In this document: positions 1 through 8,080 of the stretch, piece after piece
Layout of the letters: every line of letters begins with the position of its first letter
Position numbering within the stretch: the first letter of the stretch is position 1
Position numbers and translations under genes: made by a program
From: Anaerostipes sp.
GTDB lineage: Bacteria > Bacillota > Clostridia > Lachnospirales > Lachnospiraceae
Direction: 5' to 3'
Assembly (NCBI GenBank): GCA_028704435.1
Contig: JAQWFL010000008.1
Span: 37,631 to 101,630 of the forward strand
Length of the DNA: 64,000 nucleotides
The notes under the pieces: model-generated
What the model was told of the DNA's origin: nothing
The model's database searches: none
Seen by the model: only the letters and a program-made list of their open reading frames with translations

Positions 1-1544
1 ATTCCTGATCCGCCTTGACCATTCATTTTCATTTGAGCTTTATCATTGCTGTTAGAACTGCTTCGTGTGATTAGTTTAATTAAATCACCTTCTTTGACAC
101 CACTTTTAATCTGTGCATAAGAATCATTCATAATTCCAACAGTAACTTCTGTGGATGTTCCTGTCTCGTCCTCTTCATCTGAAAGAATTGTTACATAACT
201 TTTATTATTTTTTGTTTGAATTGCAGAAACTGGAACTAAAACTGCATTGGTTGCCTGGGCTGTGGTTATGGTGGCTGTTGCACTCATAGCTGGAAGTAAT
301 TCTTTTGCATCTTCTAATTCCACTGTTACTGGATAAGTTGCTACTCCATCTGTATTCGTTCCTGCAGTTGATACTTTTGTTACTTTTCCTGTAAATGTCT
401 TATTTTCCACTGCATCTACTGTCACAGATACGCTCTGTCCTACTTTTACACTCTTAATGTCTAGCTCATCAACATCAATGGATACTTTATAGGATTCACT
501 GCTTGAAATCTTGCATACTGTCTGCCCTGATTTAATTGTTGATCCTGTGGATGCATTTTGAGTACTAATGGTACCATTATGTTTTGCTGTAACCGTCAAA
601 TTATTTCTCTCTGTCTTTAACTTCTTTAACTGAGCTACTAAAGATTCATGTTTCTTTAAGTTGCTTTCATAGGTAGAAGAATATCCCACACCAGTCAATG
701 TTATCAAAGTAGTTCCTGCATATACTTTTTGATTCTTTACAACTTTAATATCACTTACAGTACCACTGTCTCCTGTTACAGTAATCGGTGAATTAGATTT
801 CGCGGTTCCTTTTCCCAAAGAAACATAGTTGGTGTTATAAACTTTAGCCGATGTTCCCACATTATAGTAGTAGCTGTCAGAAAATACTGCCGTGGCCTTT
901 CCTGCACTTTTCTTTGTAATTTTTCCTGTTACTGTATAACCACTGAATTTAACTTTTACAGTATCTCCAACACTTACTGACCTTGAATATGTAAATTCAA
1001 CTTTTAATTTTCCATCTGCTGCAATCTCCATTAAGGAACCTTTTTTATTCATAGTTTTTGAAACTGAAGTTCCCTCACTTGCGTAAATTCGTTTTACACG
1101 ACCTGCTACTTTAGAAGAAATGGTAGAAGACGCACTTGTTTCTTCCGATGAAAGACTACTTTCTAAAGTTGAAATCTGATTTTCTAAACTAGTAATAGAA
1201 TCCTCTAATGCAGAACTGGTCAATTCAACAATGGTTTCCCCTTTCTTTACCGTATCACCTGCATATTTTTTCACTGATTTTACTAGAACATCACTTGAAA
1301 ACGTCACATCCTGAGTAGAGCCAGAAGAAACAGTTCCATCTCCTTCGACTGTTTTTTTAATAGTTCCAGTGGCTGCCTGTTGGGATTGAATTGCTTCTGC
1401 TCCATTTGCTTTTGTAGATATTACAAATTTCCATATTAGAAATAAAATGACAAACAGTAAAATCACAAGAACTATAGTCATTTTCTTATGGCGTTTGATC
1501 CATCCACAAATCTTTTTCCCCATCGATTTTATCTTTCCTATCAT
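1..1544 (-). CDS. HlyD-family efflux periplasmic-adaptor-type protein, C-terminus cut by window edge
   Basis: The frame is open from the ATG at 1544 to the left edge, so the last residues are missing. Residues 21-43 form one hydrophobic segment after a basic N-terminus (signal anchor). A lipoyl/biotinyl-like half-motif follows, then a short helical stretch (ALEDSITSLENQISTLE), a second lipoyl-like region and beta-barrel repeats. The visible end is Gly/Ser/Asn-rich (MKMNGQGGSG), typical of adaptors paired with MacB-type ABC exporters. AGGAGAAG lies ahead of the start. Known family role: bridging an inner-membrane exporter to the outside. In a monoderm it probably extends through the wall. Its partner transporter would lie beyond the left edge. 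Confidence 0.85.
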   Translation of the reverse strand, partial: MIGKIKSMGKKICGWIKRHKKMTIVLVILLFVILFLIWKFVISTKANGAEAIQSQQAATGTIKKTVEGDGTVSSGSTQDVTFSSDVLVKSVKKYAGDTVKKGETIVELTSSALEDSITSLENQISTLESSLSSEETSASSTISSKVAGRVKRIYASEGTSVSKTMNKKGSLMEIAADGKLKVEFTYSRSVSVGDTVKVKFSGYTVTGKITKKSAGKATAVFSDSYYYNVGTSAKVYNTNYVSLGKGTAKSNSPITVTGDSGTVSDIKVVKNQKVYAGTTLITLTGVGYSSTYESNLKKHESLVAQLKKLKTERNNLTVTAKHNGTISTQNASTGSTIKSGQTVCKISSSESYKVSIDVDELDIKSVKVGQSVSVTVDAVENKTFTGKVTKVSTAGTNTDGVATYPVTVELEDAKELLPAMSATATITTAQATNAVLVPVSAIQTKNNKSYVTILSDEEDETGTSTEVTVGIMNDSYAQIKSGVKEGDLIKLITRSSSNSNDKAQMKMNGQGGSG

Positions 1545-1650
1545 AAATACATCTTCTCCTTCTTTTACATATTAATATTTTCTTCTATTACTATAAAAAA
1601 GAAACGTGTAAAACTTATGGCAAAAATATGTTCAATTGATGAACTTTGCC

Positions 1651-1680
1651 TTTACAATTGAATTTTATTCATACTAAAAT
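1651..1680 (+). promoter_or_regulatory. possible promoter of the ytqA-like gene
   Basis: TTTACA (1651-1656) and TAAAAT (1675-1680) are 18 bp apart, about 30 bp before the start codon. The AGGAGG ribosome site is at 1697-1702. Assigned by consensus matching only, in a very A/T-rich interval. Confidence 0.35.
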
Positions 1681-1709
1681 AAGAATAGTGAAATTAGGAG
1701 GTACAGACT

Positions 1710-2642
1710 ATGAACTGGCATGGAAAGCGATATTACTCTTTAGACTCAAATTTTAAAAATACATTTGGGAAAAAAATATATAAGGTATCCTTAAACGGAG
1801 GATTTTCCTGTCCAAACAGAGATGGAACTATAGGAACTGGAGGTTGCATTTTCTGTAGTGAAGGTGGATCTGGAGACTTTTCACCCAATCCCAACTTATC
1901 TATTACAAAACAGATTGATGAAGGCATCTCCTTGGTTGCTCACAAGAACAACTCAGGTTCTTATCTTGCGTATTTTCAGGCATTTACAAATACTTATGCC
2001 CCTGTAGAAAAACTTCGCTCTTTGTTTACCGAAGCACTAAACCATCCAGCAATTATGGGACTTTCCATCGGAACCAGACCAGATTGTCTTCCTGAACCTG
2101 TTTTAGACTTGTTAGAAGAATTGAATCAAAAAAAGCCCATATTCATTGAACTTGGGCTTCAAACGATACATGAAGAAACTGCTGACTTCATACATCGTGG
2201 ATATCCATTATCCACATTTGAAATCGCAGTAGAAAATCTTCATAAGCGAAATATAACTATTGTAACACACTTAATCTTAGGACTTCCTGGGGAAACAAAT
2301 GAAATGATATTAGAATCCATCCACTATCTAAATAACCTTCCCATAGATGGAATCAAACTCTCCCTTCTCCATGTCCTAAAGAATACAAAACTAGGTACTC
2401 TTTATGAAAAAGAACCATTTAAAATCTATACTTTTGAAGAGTATGTAGACTTGGTAATTACCTGTATCCAACATCTTAGAAGTGACATTGTCATCCATCG
2501 CTTCACAGGAGATGGACCACGTGAACTTCTAATCGCACCAAAGTGGAGTCTTCATAAGAAAAAAGTGCTAAACCAGATCAACCACCAATTAAAAGAACGC
2601 AACATTTATCAGGGCGATTTACATTCTTCAAAAATCATATAA
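1710..2642 (+). CDS. ytqA: TIGR01212/YtqA-type radical SAM protein
   Basis: 310 aa, the usual family length. Cys34, Cys46 and Cys49 form the spaced radical-SAM cysteine set (CPNRDGTIGTGGCIFC), which is characteristic of the YtqA/YhcC family rather than the compact CxxxCxxC. GIKLSLLHVLKNT and a C-terminal FTGDGP motif also fit. Known members are related to elongator-type radical SAM proteins; a tRNA-modification role has been proposed, but I cannot derive the substrate here. One of only two + strand genes. It converges on the next gene, with a 15-bp tail overlap. Start chosen from AGGAGG 8 bp upstream. Confidence 0.9.
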   Translation: MNWHGKRYYSLDSNFKNTFGKKIYKVSLNGGFSCPNRDGTIGTGGCIFCSEGGSGDFSPNPNLSITKQIDEGISLVAHKNNSGSYLAYFQAFTNTYAPVEKLRSLFTEALNHPAIMGLSIGTRPDCLPEPVLDLLEELNQKKPIFIELGLQTIHEETADFIHRGYPLSTFEIAVENLHKRNITIVTHLILGLPGETNEMILESIHYLNNLPIDGIKLSLLHVLKNTKLGTLYEKEPFKIYTFEEYVDLVITCIQHLRSDIVIHRFTGDGPRELLIAPKWSLHKKKVLNQINHQLKERNIYQGDLHSSKII

Positions 2643-3227
2643 TACTAATCCGCCTTTTCGCATGTAACCGGTATCCCACAACTGCTCAAAGTCGAACCAT
2701 TCCCATTCGCTGTAGTTGGCAACTTTCACTCGAAAGCGATCATGAAGTTCTTCATAGCCTACAATTGGATACCAATGCCACACATAATCTTTAAACTTTG
2801 GTTCTTTATGCTTTAATGTTAAACTTGGAATCAAAATTCCCTGGTTTATTTTCTTTTTTATGATTCTCTCGGCATCTTCTACTGCTTCATTCCCCGAAAA
2901 TGGAGTCATCTTAATGTTCTTTACCCCATGATCTTCCATATATGTTCCAAATCCATCAATATAAATGTGAAGGGAATCAATTCCCGTCCATCTTGGTTTT
3001 AAATATGGTCGCATCACTTGAGAAAAATTAACATAATCTTTTTTTGATATATGGTTTACATCATAAGGATACAACTCTTTTATTCCAAAATATTTAGAAA
3101 AAGAAATGCAGCTGTCACACGCCGTGGCTGCTGCACATCCTCCTAACTTCATCATGGGAACTTGAAACCAGTCCTGATTTCCACCAAAAGAATCGCCTAT
3201 TTTATAATAATCTAATTCTTTTTTCAT
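2628..3227 (-). CDS. C39-like cysteine-peptidase-fold protein of unknown role
   Basis: 199 aa, no signal peptide. The N-terminus has a papain-like arrangement: Gln18 followed by Cys31 in GGCAAATAC. A His in VWHWYPIVGY near residue 153 and an Asn in VANYSEW near 171 complete a plausible Gln-Cys-His-Asn set, as in C39-like (BtrH/C39_2) proteins. Without a signal sequence it would act in the cytoplasm; C39 domains usually process leaders at a transporter, so the role differs or is lost. It lies 12 bp downstream of thrS and may be read with it. No specific function can be assigned. Confidence 0.55.
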   Translation of the reverse strand: MKKELDYYKIGDSFGGNQDWFQVPMMKLGGCAAATACDSCISFSKYFGIKELYPYDVNHISKKDYVNFSQVMRPYLKPRWTGIDSLHIYIDGFGTYMEDHGVKNIKMTPFSGNEAVEDAERIIKKKINQGILIPSLTLKHKEPKFKDYVWHWYPIVGYEELHDRFRVKVANYSEWEWFDFEQLWDTGYMRKGGLVLYDF

Positions 3228-3239
3228 GTCCTTACTTTC

Positions 3240-5192
3240 CTAATTTTCTACTTCAATCTTACGAATCTCTTTTGTTCTGATTTCCTTACAAATATCATCG
3301 ATAAATTGATCTATGGTCTTTTGTCCTTCATCTCCTAAGAAACGACTTCGAACAGATACTTTCTTTTCTTCTTCTTCCTTTGCACCAACAACAAGCATAT
3401 ATGGAAGTTTATCAAGACGAGCCTCCCGAATCTTCTTCCCAATCTTTTCTGCACGCTGATCTACAGTACACTTAATTCCATTTTCTTTTAATTTTGCTTC
3501 AACTTCCTCTGCATAATCATGGAATTTTTCAGAAATTGGAAGTACACGTACTTGTTCTGGGCATAGCCATGTTGGGAACTTTCCTTCGTACTTTTCGATT
3601 AACCATGCAAGTGTTCTTTCATAACATCCAATAGAAGTTCTATGGATAATATATGGACGTTTCTTTTCTCCATCTTTATCTACAAAAGTCATATCAAAAC
3701 GCTCTGCTAAGAACATATCTAATTGAATGGTAATCATTGTATCTTCTTTTCCATAGACATTCTTTGCCTGAATATCAAGTTTTGGTCCGTAGAATGCAGC
3801 TTCTCCTGTTACTTCAGTATATTTAATTCCAATATGATTTAGAATCTGACGCATCTTGTCTTCAACTTCATCCCACATCTCTCTTGTTCCCATATATTTT
3901 CCCATATTATCTGGATCTGCAAGAGATAATTCATAAGTTACATCTTCTTCTACCCCAAGAGTTGTCAAACAGTATTTTGCTAAATCAACACATCCTCTAA
4001 ACTCTTCTTCTGCCTGCTCTGGAGTTACAATCAAATGTCCCTCTGAAATTGTAAACTGACGTACTCGAGTTAAACCATGCATCTCTCCTGATTCTTCGTT
4101 TCTAAACAAAGTAGAAGTCTCACCATAGCGACATGGAAGATCACGATAACTCTTTTGGCTTTGTTTATAAACATAATATTGGAATGGACATGTCATTGGA
4201 CGAAGTGCAAATACTTCATCATCCTGCTCTTCATCTCCTAATACAAACATTCCCTCTTTGTAGTGATCCCAGTGATCAGAAATTACATACAAATCCTTCT
4301 TTGCCATCAATGGAGTCTTTGTTCTCATGTATCCACGGCGTTCTTCCTCATCTTCAATCCAGCGCTGTAATGTTTGCACCATCATGGCTCCTTTTGGCAT
4401 CAAAAGAGGAAGTCCCTGACCAATAACATCGACTGTTGTGAATAATTCCATATCACGCCCTAGTTTATTATGATCTTTTTCTTTCATTGCTGCTAATTCT
4501 TCTAATCTGGCTGTTAAATCAGCTTTCTTTGTAAATGCTGTTCCATAAATACGAGTTAGCATTTTATTTTTTTCATCTCCCCGCCAGTATGCACCAGATG
4601 ACGAAGTTAATGCAAATGCTTTGACTGTTTTTGTGCTCATTAAGTGTGGTCCTGCACAAAGGTCCGTAAAATCACCCTGTTTATAGAATGAAATCGTTTC
4701 TCCTTCCGGAAGGTCTTCAATTAATTCTACTTTATAAGGTTCATCCTTTTCTTTCATCAATGCAATGGCCTCTTCTCTTGGAAGTTCAAAATACTCAATT
4801 GGATGATTCTCTTTGACAACCTTCTTCATCTCTTTTTCAATGGCATCTAATTCTTCACGTCCTAAAGGTTCCATATCAAAGTCATAATAGAACCCATCTT
4901 CAATGGCTGGCCCAATGGCACATTTAGCTTCTGGATATAAACGTTTCACTGCCTGTGCTAAGATATGTGATGCCGTATGGCGAAAAGCTAATTTCCCTTC
5001 TTTGCTGTCAAAAGTTAATAAATTCAAGGTACAGTCACCATCTAATATCTTTCTCAAGTCAACAACTTCTCCATTGACTTCCCCAGCACAACAGGCTCTT
5101 GCAAGGCCTTCACTGATATCCTTTGCAATATCAAGAACTGACATAGCACCTTCATATTCTTTTACTGATCCATCTTTTAATGTAATTTTCAT
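3240..5192 (-). CDS. thrS: threonine--tRNA ligase
   Basis: 650 aa. The order is TGS domain (residues 1-60), second additional/editing-type domain with HTASHILAQAV, class II catalytic core (motifs around RNEESGEMHGLTRVRQF and GCYERTLAWLIE) and a C-terminal anticodon-binding domain. It charges tRNA-Thr with threonine in the cytoplasm. The frame is open 111 bp further upstream, but that stretch is T-box leader. AGGAGGAAATT immediately before 5192 fixes the start at MKITLKDG. Regulation is by the T-box described separately. Confidence 0.97.
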   Translation of the reverse strand: MKITLKDGSVKEYEGAMSVLDIAKDISEGLARACCAGEVNGEVVDLRKILDGDCTLNLLTFDSKEGKLAFRHTASHILAQAVKRLYPEAKCAIGPAIEDGFYYDFDMEPLGREELDAIEKEMKKVVKENHPIEYFELPREEAIALMKEKDEPYKVELIEDLPEGETISFYKQGDFTDLCAGPHLMSTKTVKAFALTSSSGAYWRGDEKNKMLTRIYGTAFTKKADLTARLEELAAMKEKDHNKLGRDMELFTTVDVIGQGLPLLMPKGAMMVQTLQRWIEDEEERRGYMRTKTPLMAKKDLYVISDHWDHYKEGMFVLGDEEQDDEVFALRPMTCPFQYYVYKQSQKSYRDLPCRYGETSTLFRNEESGEMHGLTRVRQFTISEGHLIVTPEQAEEEFRGCVDLAKYCLTTLGVEEDVTYELSLADPDNMGKYMGTREMWDEVEDKMRQILNHIGIKYTEVTGEAAFYGPKLDIQAKNVYGKEDTMITIQLDMFLAERFDMTFVDKDGEKKRPYIIHRTSIGCYERTLAWLIEKYEGKFPTWLCPEQVRVLPISEKFHDYAEEVEAKLKENGIKCTVDQRAEKIGKKIREARLDKLPYMLVVGAKEEEEKKVSVRSRFLGDEGQKTIDQFIDDICKEIRTKEIRKIEVEN

Positions 5193-5212
5193 AATTTCCT
5201 CCTTATAAAACA

Positions 5213-5445
5213 AAAATCCCAAGTTGTATCTATCGATACAACTTGGGACGAATATACTCGCGGTTCCACCCAAATTACCAGAAACTCTGGTCACTTGATT
5301 CACATATAACGGTGTTCACCGGATTGGTTTACAATCACTCAGAGGTGGTCTTCGTCTACCTTCCATCTAAAATGCTCTCAGCCAATGCATCTCTCTCTGA
5401 AGAATTCTAGTAGATTACTCTTCTCTTCAACGTTTTCTTATCTAG
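5213..5445 (-). promoter_or_regulatory. T-box leader of thrS (Thr, ACC specifier)
   Basis: On the - strand the conserved T-box GGGTGGAACCGCG lies at 5271-5259. It is followed by a terminator stem of 13 bp (5247-5235 with 5230-5218) and a U-rich run. Upstream, GAAG-ACC-AC-CTCTGAG places ACC at 5349-5347 in the specifier-loop position, the codon expected for Thr. An AGTA box (AGAGTAAT) precedes it. Uncharged tRNA-Thr would stabilise the antiterminator and allow thrS expression. Alignment with the gatCAB leader in this window supports the specifier position. Confidence 0.92.
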
Positions 5446-5451
5446 TTATGA

Positions 5452-5480
5452 ATTATAACATGGGCAAAAATGAAATGCAA
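5452..5480 (-). promoter_or_regulatory. promoter of the thrS T-box transcript
   Basis: TTGCAT (5480-5475) and TATAAT (5457-5452) with a 17-bp spacer, directly ahead of the T-box stem I. The -35 begins within 10 bp of the stop codon of the permease gene beside it. Confidence 0.75.
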
Positions 5481-5488
5481 GTATCCTT

Positions 5489-6889
5489 CTACCAAATTCC
5501 TCTACTCTTTCGGACTTGGTAATAAAGGCTATTGTCCATTGCCATAACTTTTTCAATGGGAACTGCTTTCCATATAGGTATTTTCATTTTAAATTTAATC
5601 CATATAATTGAATAAATGCCAAGCCCCAAAACTGTAAGTAACGTAATCATCCAAATCATCATTCTTTCGTGAGGATCTGTAGAAATATTTATAATCATAT
5701 AAGCTGTACCAATACTTCCAATCAATGGTAATATGGATCCTCCTGGAACTTTAAAGCTTCTTGGTGCGTTGGGTAGCTTTCTTCTTAGAATTAACACATC
5801 AATATGTGCGAAAATATATGTAATCATCCATAATACTGATCCTACCAGAATTAAAAACTCAATGGTATTGGAAGATCCATCACTAATATACGCAAAAATA
5901 AACATAGAAATTGATATTAAAATAACTCCGATATAAGGCACCTTTCTCTTATTTGTCTTTGCAAAAATTTGTGGAAGCATATTCATTTTTGCCATTCCCT
6001 GACTAATATGTGCTAAACCATTAATTCCTGAATTTTGTGTACTAATTACAGCCAGCGCCGCAACAAACGCCATCCATATTTTGCCATATTTCCCCAATAG
6101 TAATTGTCCATACAACATGTGTGGTGCAGCTGAATTTGCAAGGTCACTCCATGGCGTATAATGGTAAAATCCAAGAACCATAATTGATTGCATAATTAAA
6201 ATAACAATTAATCCTAAAGCCATTCCTAATGGCACATTTTTTTTTGCATTTTTTACTTCACTTGATATAGGAATCGCAAATTCTGCTCCAATAAATAGCC
6301 AAAATGCAACTGCTGTCATAGACAGTACTTCCGATGGTTTGACAGACATATTAGCTGCCTGCACCACAACATGCCCTGTTCCCAATTTAAATGCACCTAT
6401 AAGTCCCATAACCACCATAGAACCAACTAATAAAAGTGCAACTAAATCCTGTATTTTGGCAAACATATCAACACCGTAAAGATTTGTTGCCATTACAATA
6501 ATCATCATAATTGCAGTATATACTATACTTGGAATCGGCAATGGAATTACTTGTGACATAGCGTAGGCAAAAATAGAGGCTTCTACGCCAGCAGATAAGA
6601 TATTACAAATTAAATATCCACCAACCATAGATACAAGTGTTGGCATTGGTCCCATACACGCAAGTGTATATTGTGCCAATCCTCCCGTAATATTTGGCAT
6701 TAACCCATTTAATTCAGATAGGGATGCAATGGTCGTAAGATTTAGCAAACATGCAACAACCATGGCACCAATAAACACAATTCCAACTTCTCCAGATCCC
6801 TGACCTAAAGAAACCAAACAACTTATTGCAATTACAAGTCCTACAGAAGTAGAAATAACACTTCCAAGACCTAATTTTTTCTCATTCAT
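5489..6889 (-). CDS. APC-superfamily amino-acid permease
   Basis: 466 aa with about 12 hydrophobic segments. The first helix has the APC glycine pattern (GSVISTSVGLVIAISC), and LFIGAEFAIPISSEVKNAKKNVP corresponds to the TM6 region where substrate contacts usually lie. It probably imports or exchanges an amino acid or amine through the cytoplasmic membrane; the substrate is not readable. It is the last gene of the operon with the dehydrogenase-like enzyme, AraC regulator and PII-like protein, 9 bp after the latter. AGGAGG precedes ATG 6889. Pairing with a PII paralogue is the unusual point. Confidence 0.85.
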   Translation of the reverse strand: MNEKKLGLGSVISTSVGLVIAISCLVSLGQGSGEVGIVFIGAMVVACLLNLTTIASLSELNGLMPNITGGLAQYTLACMGPMPTLVSMVGGYLICNILSAGVEASIFAYAMSQVIPLPIPSIVYTAIMMIIVMATNLYGVDMFAKIQDLVALLLVGSMVVMGLIGAFKLGTGHVVVQAANMSVKPSEVLSMTAVAFWLFIGAEFAIPISSEVKNAKKNVPLGMALGLIVILIMQSIMVLGFYHYTPWSDLANSAAPHMLYGQLLLGKYGKIWMAFVAALAVISTQNSGINGLAHISQGMAKMNMLPQIFAKTNKRKVPYIGVILISISMFIFAYISDGSSNTIEFLILVGSVLWMITYIFAHIDVLILRRKLPNAPRSFKVPGGSILPLIGSIGTAYMIINISTDPHERMMIWMITLLTVLGLGIYSIIWIKFKMKIPIWKAVPIEKVMAMDNSLYYQVRKSRGIW

Positions 6890-6898
6890 ATTGGCCTC

Positions 6899-7252
6899 CT
6901 AGAGTGCTTCTAAACCTTCATCTCCTGTACGTACTTTCACCACATTGCTAAGAGAATAAACAAAAATCTTTCCATCTCCAATATGTCCTGTGTAAAGCAC
7001 TTGTTTGACAGTATCAATAATTTCACGTACATCTTTTGTCTCAACAACAAGACTGATTTGTTGTTTTGGAAGAAGCATAAAATCTTCAATTTCTTCTTCT
7101 AATTCAAATTCCCTTGTACCCTTTTGAATTCCACATCCTAACACCTGAGTTACCGTCATTCCTCGAACACCTAATCTAGCAAGCTCCTTTTGAAGTTTTG
7201 TAAATTTTGTCATATTTGTGATAATTTCGATTTTTGATAATTCTTCCTTCAT
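6899..7252 (-). CDS. PII-like nitrogen-regulator paralogue with atypical T-loop
   Basis: 117 aa from ATG 7252, chosen for AAGGAGACATAAT and the ATGA overlap with the AraC gene's stop; a start at 7294 would run through that gene. Core PII features are present: Gln43 and Lys44 (equivalent to Q39/K40), LLPK with Lys63 (K58), the B-loop TGHIGDGKIFVY (88-99) and the C-loop KVRTGDEG. These are the ATP and 2-oxoglutarate contacts of GlnB/GlnK. The T-loop region 46-60 has no tyrosine and carries seven acidic residues, so uridylylation at Tyr51 is impossible. A direct regulatory contact with the adjacent permease is inferred, not shown. Confidence 0.8.
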   Translation of the reverse strand: MKEELSKIEIITNMTKFTKLQKELARLGVRGMTVTQVLGCGIQKGTREFELEEEIEDFMLLPKQQISLVVETKDVREIIDTVKQVLYTGHIGDGKIFVYSLSNVVKVRTGDEGLEAL

Positions 7253-8049
7253 ATTATGTCTCCTTTTTCTTTTGCCTTTTTTTGTTGTAAACATTTCTTG
7301 TACAATTCCGGTGTCATCCCCATATATTGCTTAAATTCTTTTAACATATGTGATTGATCATAATAGCCACTTTCTTGTGCCAACTCATAAATTGAGAGGT
7401 CCCTGTTCAACGACATTCTTTCCAATACGTTTTGAAAACGAATAATCTTCTCAAATATTTTTGGACTGATTCCATGAAGTTCATGAAAAATTCTTCTCAC
7501 ATAACATTGGGAATATCCAGTTTCTTTTGAAATTGTTTTAATTGATACAGTTCCTTTTGTTTCATAAATTCGTTTTCGAATATAAAGTTCAATACTTCGT
7601 TTAGAATTTGTATGTAAACAACTTTGCTTCAAAAAGATCTGATGCATCAACGTGGCTCTTTCTCTCATATCCTTAGCTTTGTATAATTCATCCTCTAAAT
7701 TGACTCCATAACAATCTACAGGCAGCTCAATATCTGTATTTACAATATCTTCAATGGATACGTTTTTAGGGAGAATCTCCTGTCCTGGTAAAAAGCGTAC
7801 TCCAAAATATGTGGAATTTTCTTCAAAGGGCCAATACTTTAGTTTCAATACCGTACCACCTAAATAACACTTCACACCATTTTTTGAAATAGCATACATC
7901 AAATCAACGCAACCATCTGGAACTGCATTAATTATCTTTGTATTTTCTTTCTCCTTGAATTCATAATATTCACAGATATTAGAGTTACTAACATTTATAT
8001 TTTGATAATCTAATGTATAATTTTGTACGTAGGGCTGCATGATCTTCAT
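7249..8049 (-). CDS. AraC-family transcriptional regulator
   Basis: 266 aa. The C-terminal 95 residues hold the two helix-turn-helix units (ISKETGYSQCYVRRIFHELHG and the YDQSHMLKEFKQYMGMTP signature). The N-terminal 160 residues are a beta-rich sensor with VPDGCVDLMYAI, a pattern common in AraC proteins with a cupin-like N-domain. It lies inside the operon it probably controls, 31 bp after the dehydrogenase-like gene, and shares ATGA with the PII-like gene, implying coupled translation. The ligand is unknown; the operon's amino-acid-like substrate is the natural guess. Confidence 0.88.
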   Translation of the reverse strand: MKIMQPYVQNYTLDYQNINVSNSNICEYYEFKEKENTKIINAVPDGCVDLMYAISKNGVKCYLGGTVLKLKYWPFEENSTYFGVRFLPGQEILPKNVSIEDIVNTDIELPVDCYGVNLEDELYKAKDMRERATLMHQIFLKQSCLHTNSKRSIELYIRKRIYETKGTVSIKTISKETGYSQCYVRRIFHELHGISPKIFEKIIRFQNVLERMSLNRDLSIYELAQESGYYDQSHMLKEFKQYMGMTPELYKKCLQQKKAKEKGDII

Positions 8050-8080
8050 AGACCAACCTTTCCAAACAAGTCACCAATTT

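Noticed and set aside
5193..5303. N-terminal extension of thrS by 37 codons
   Set aside because: These codons are T-box antiterminator sequence; the AGGAGG site fixes the start at 5192.
7253..7294. Longer start for the PII-like protein
   Set aside because: Would read through the end of the AraC gene; the true start has AAGGAGA and the ATGA overlap.
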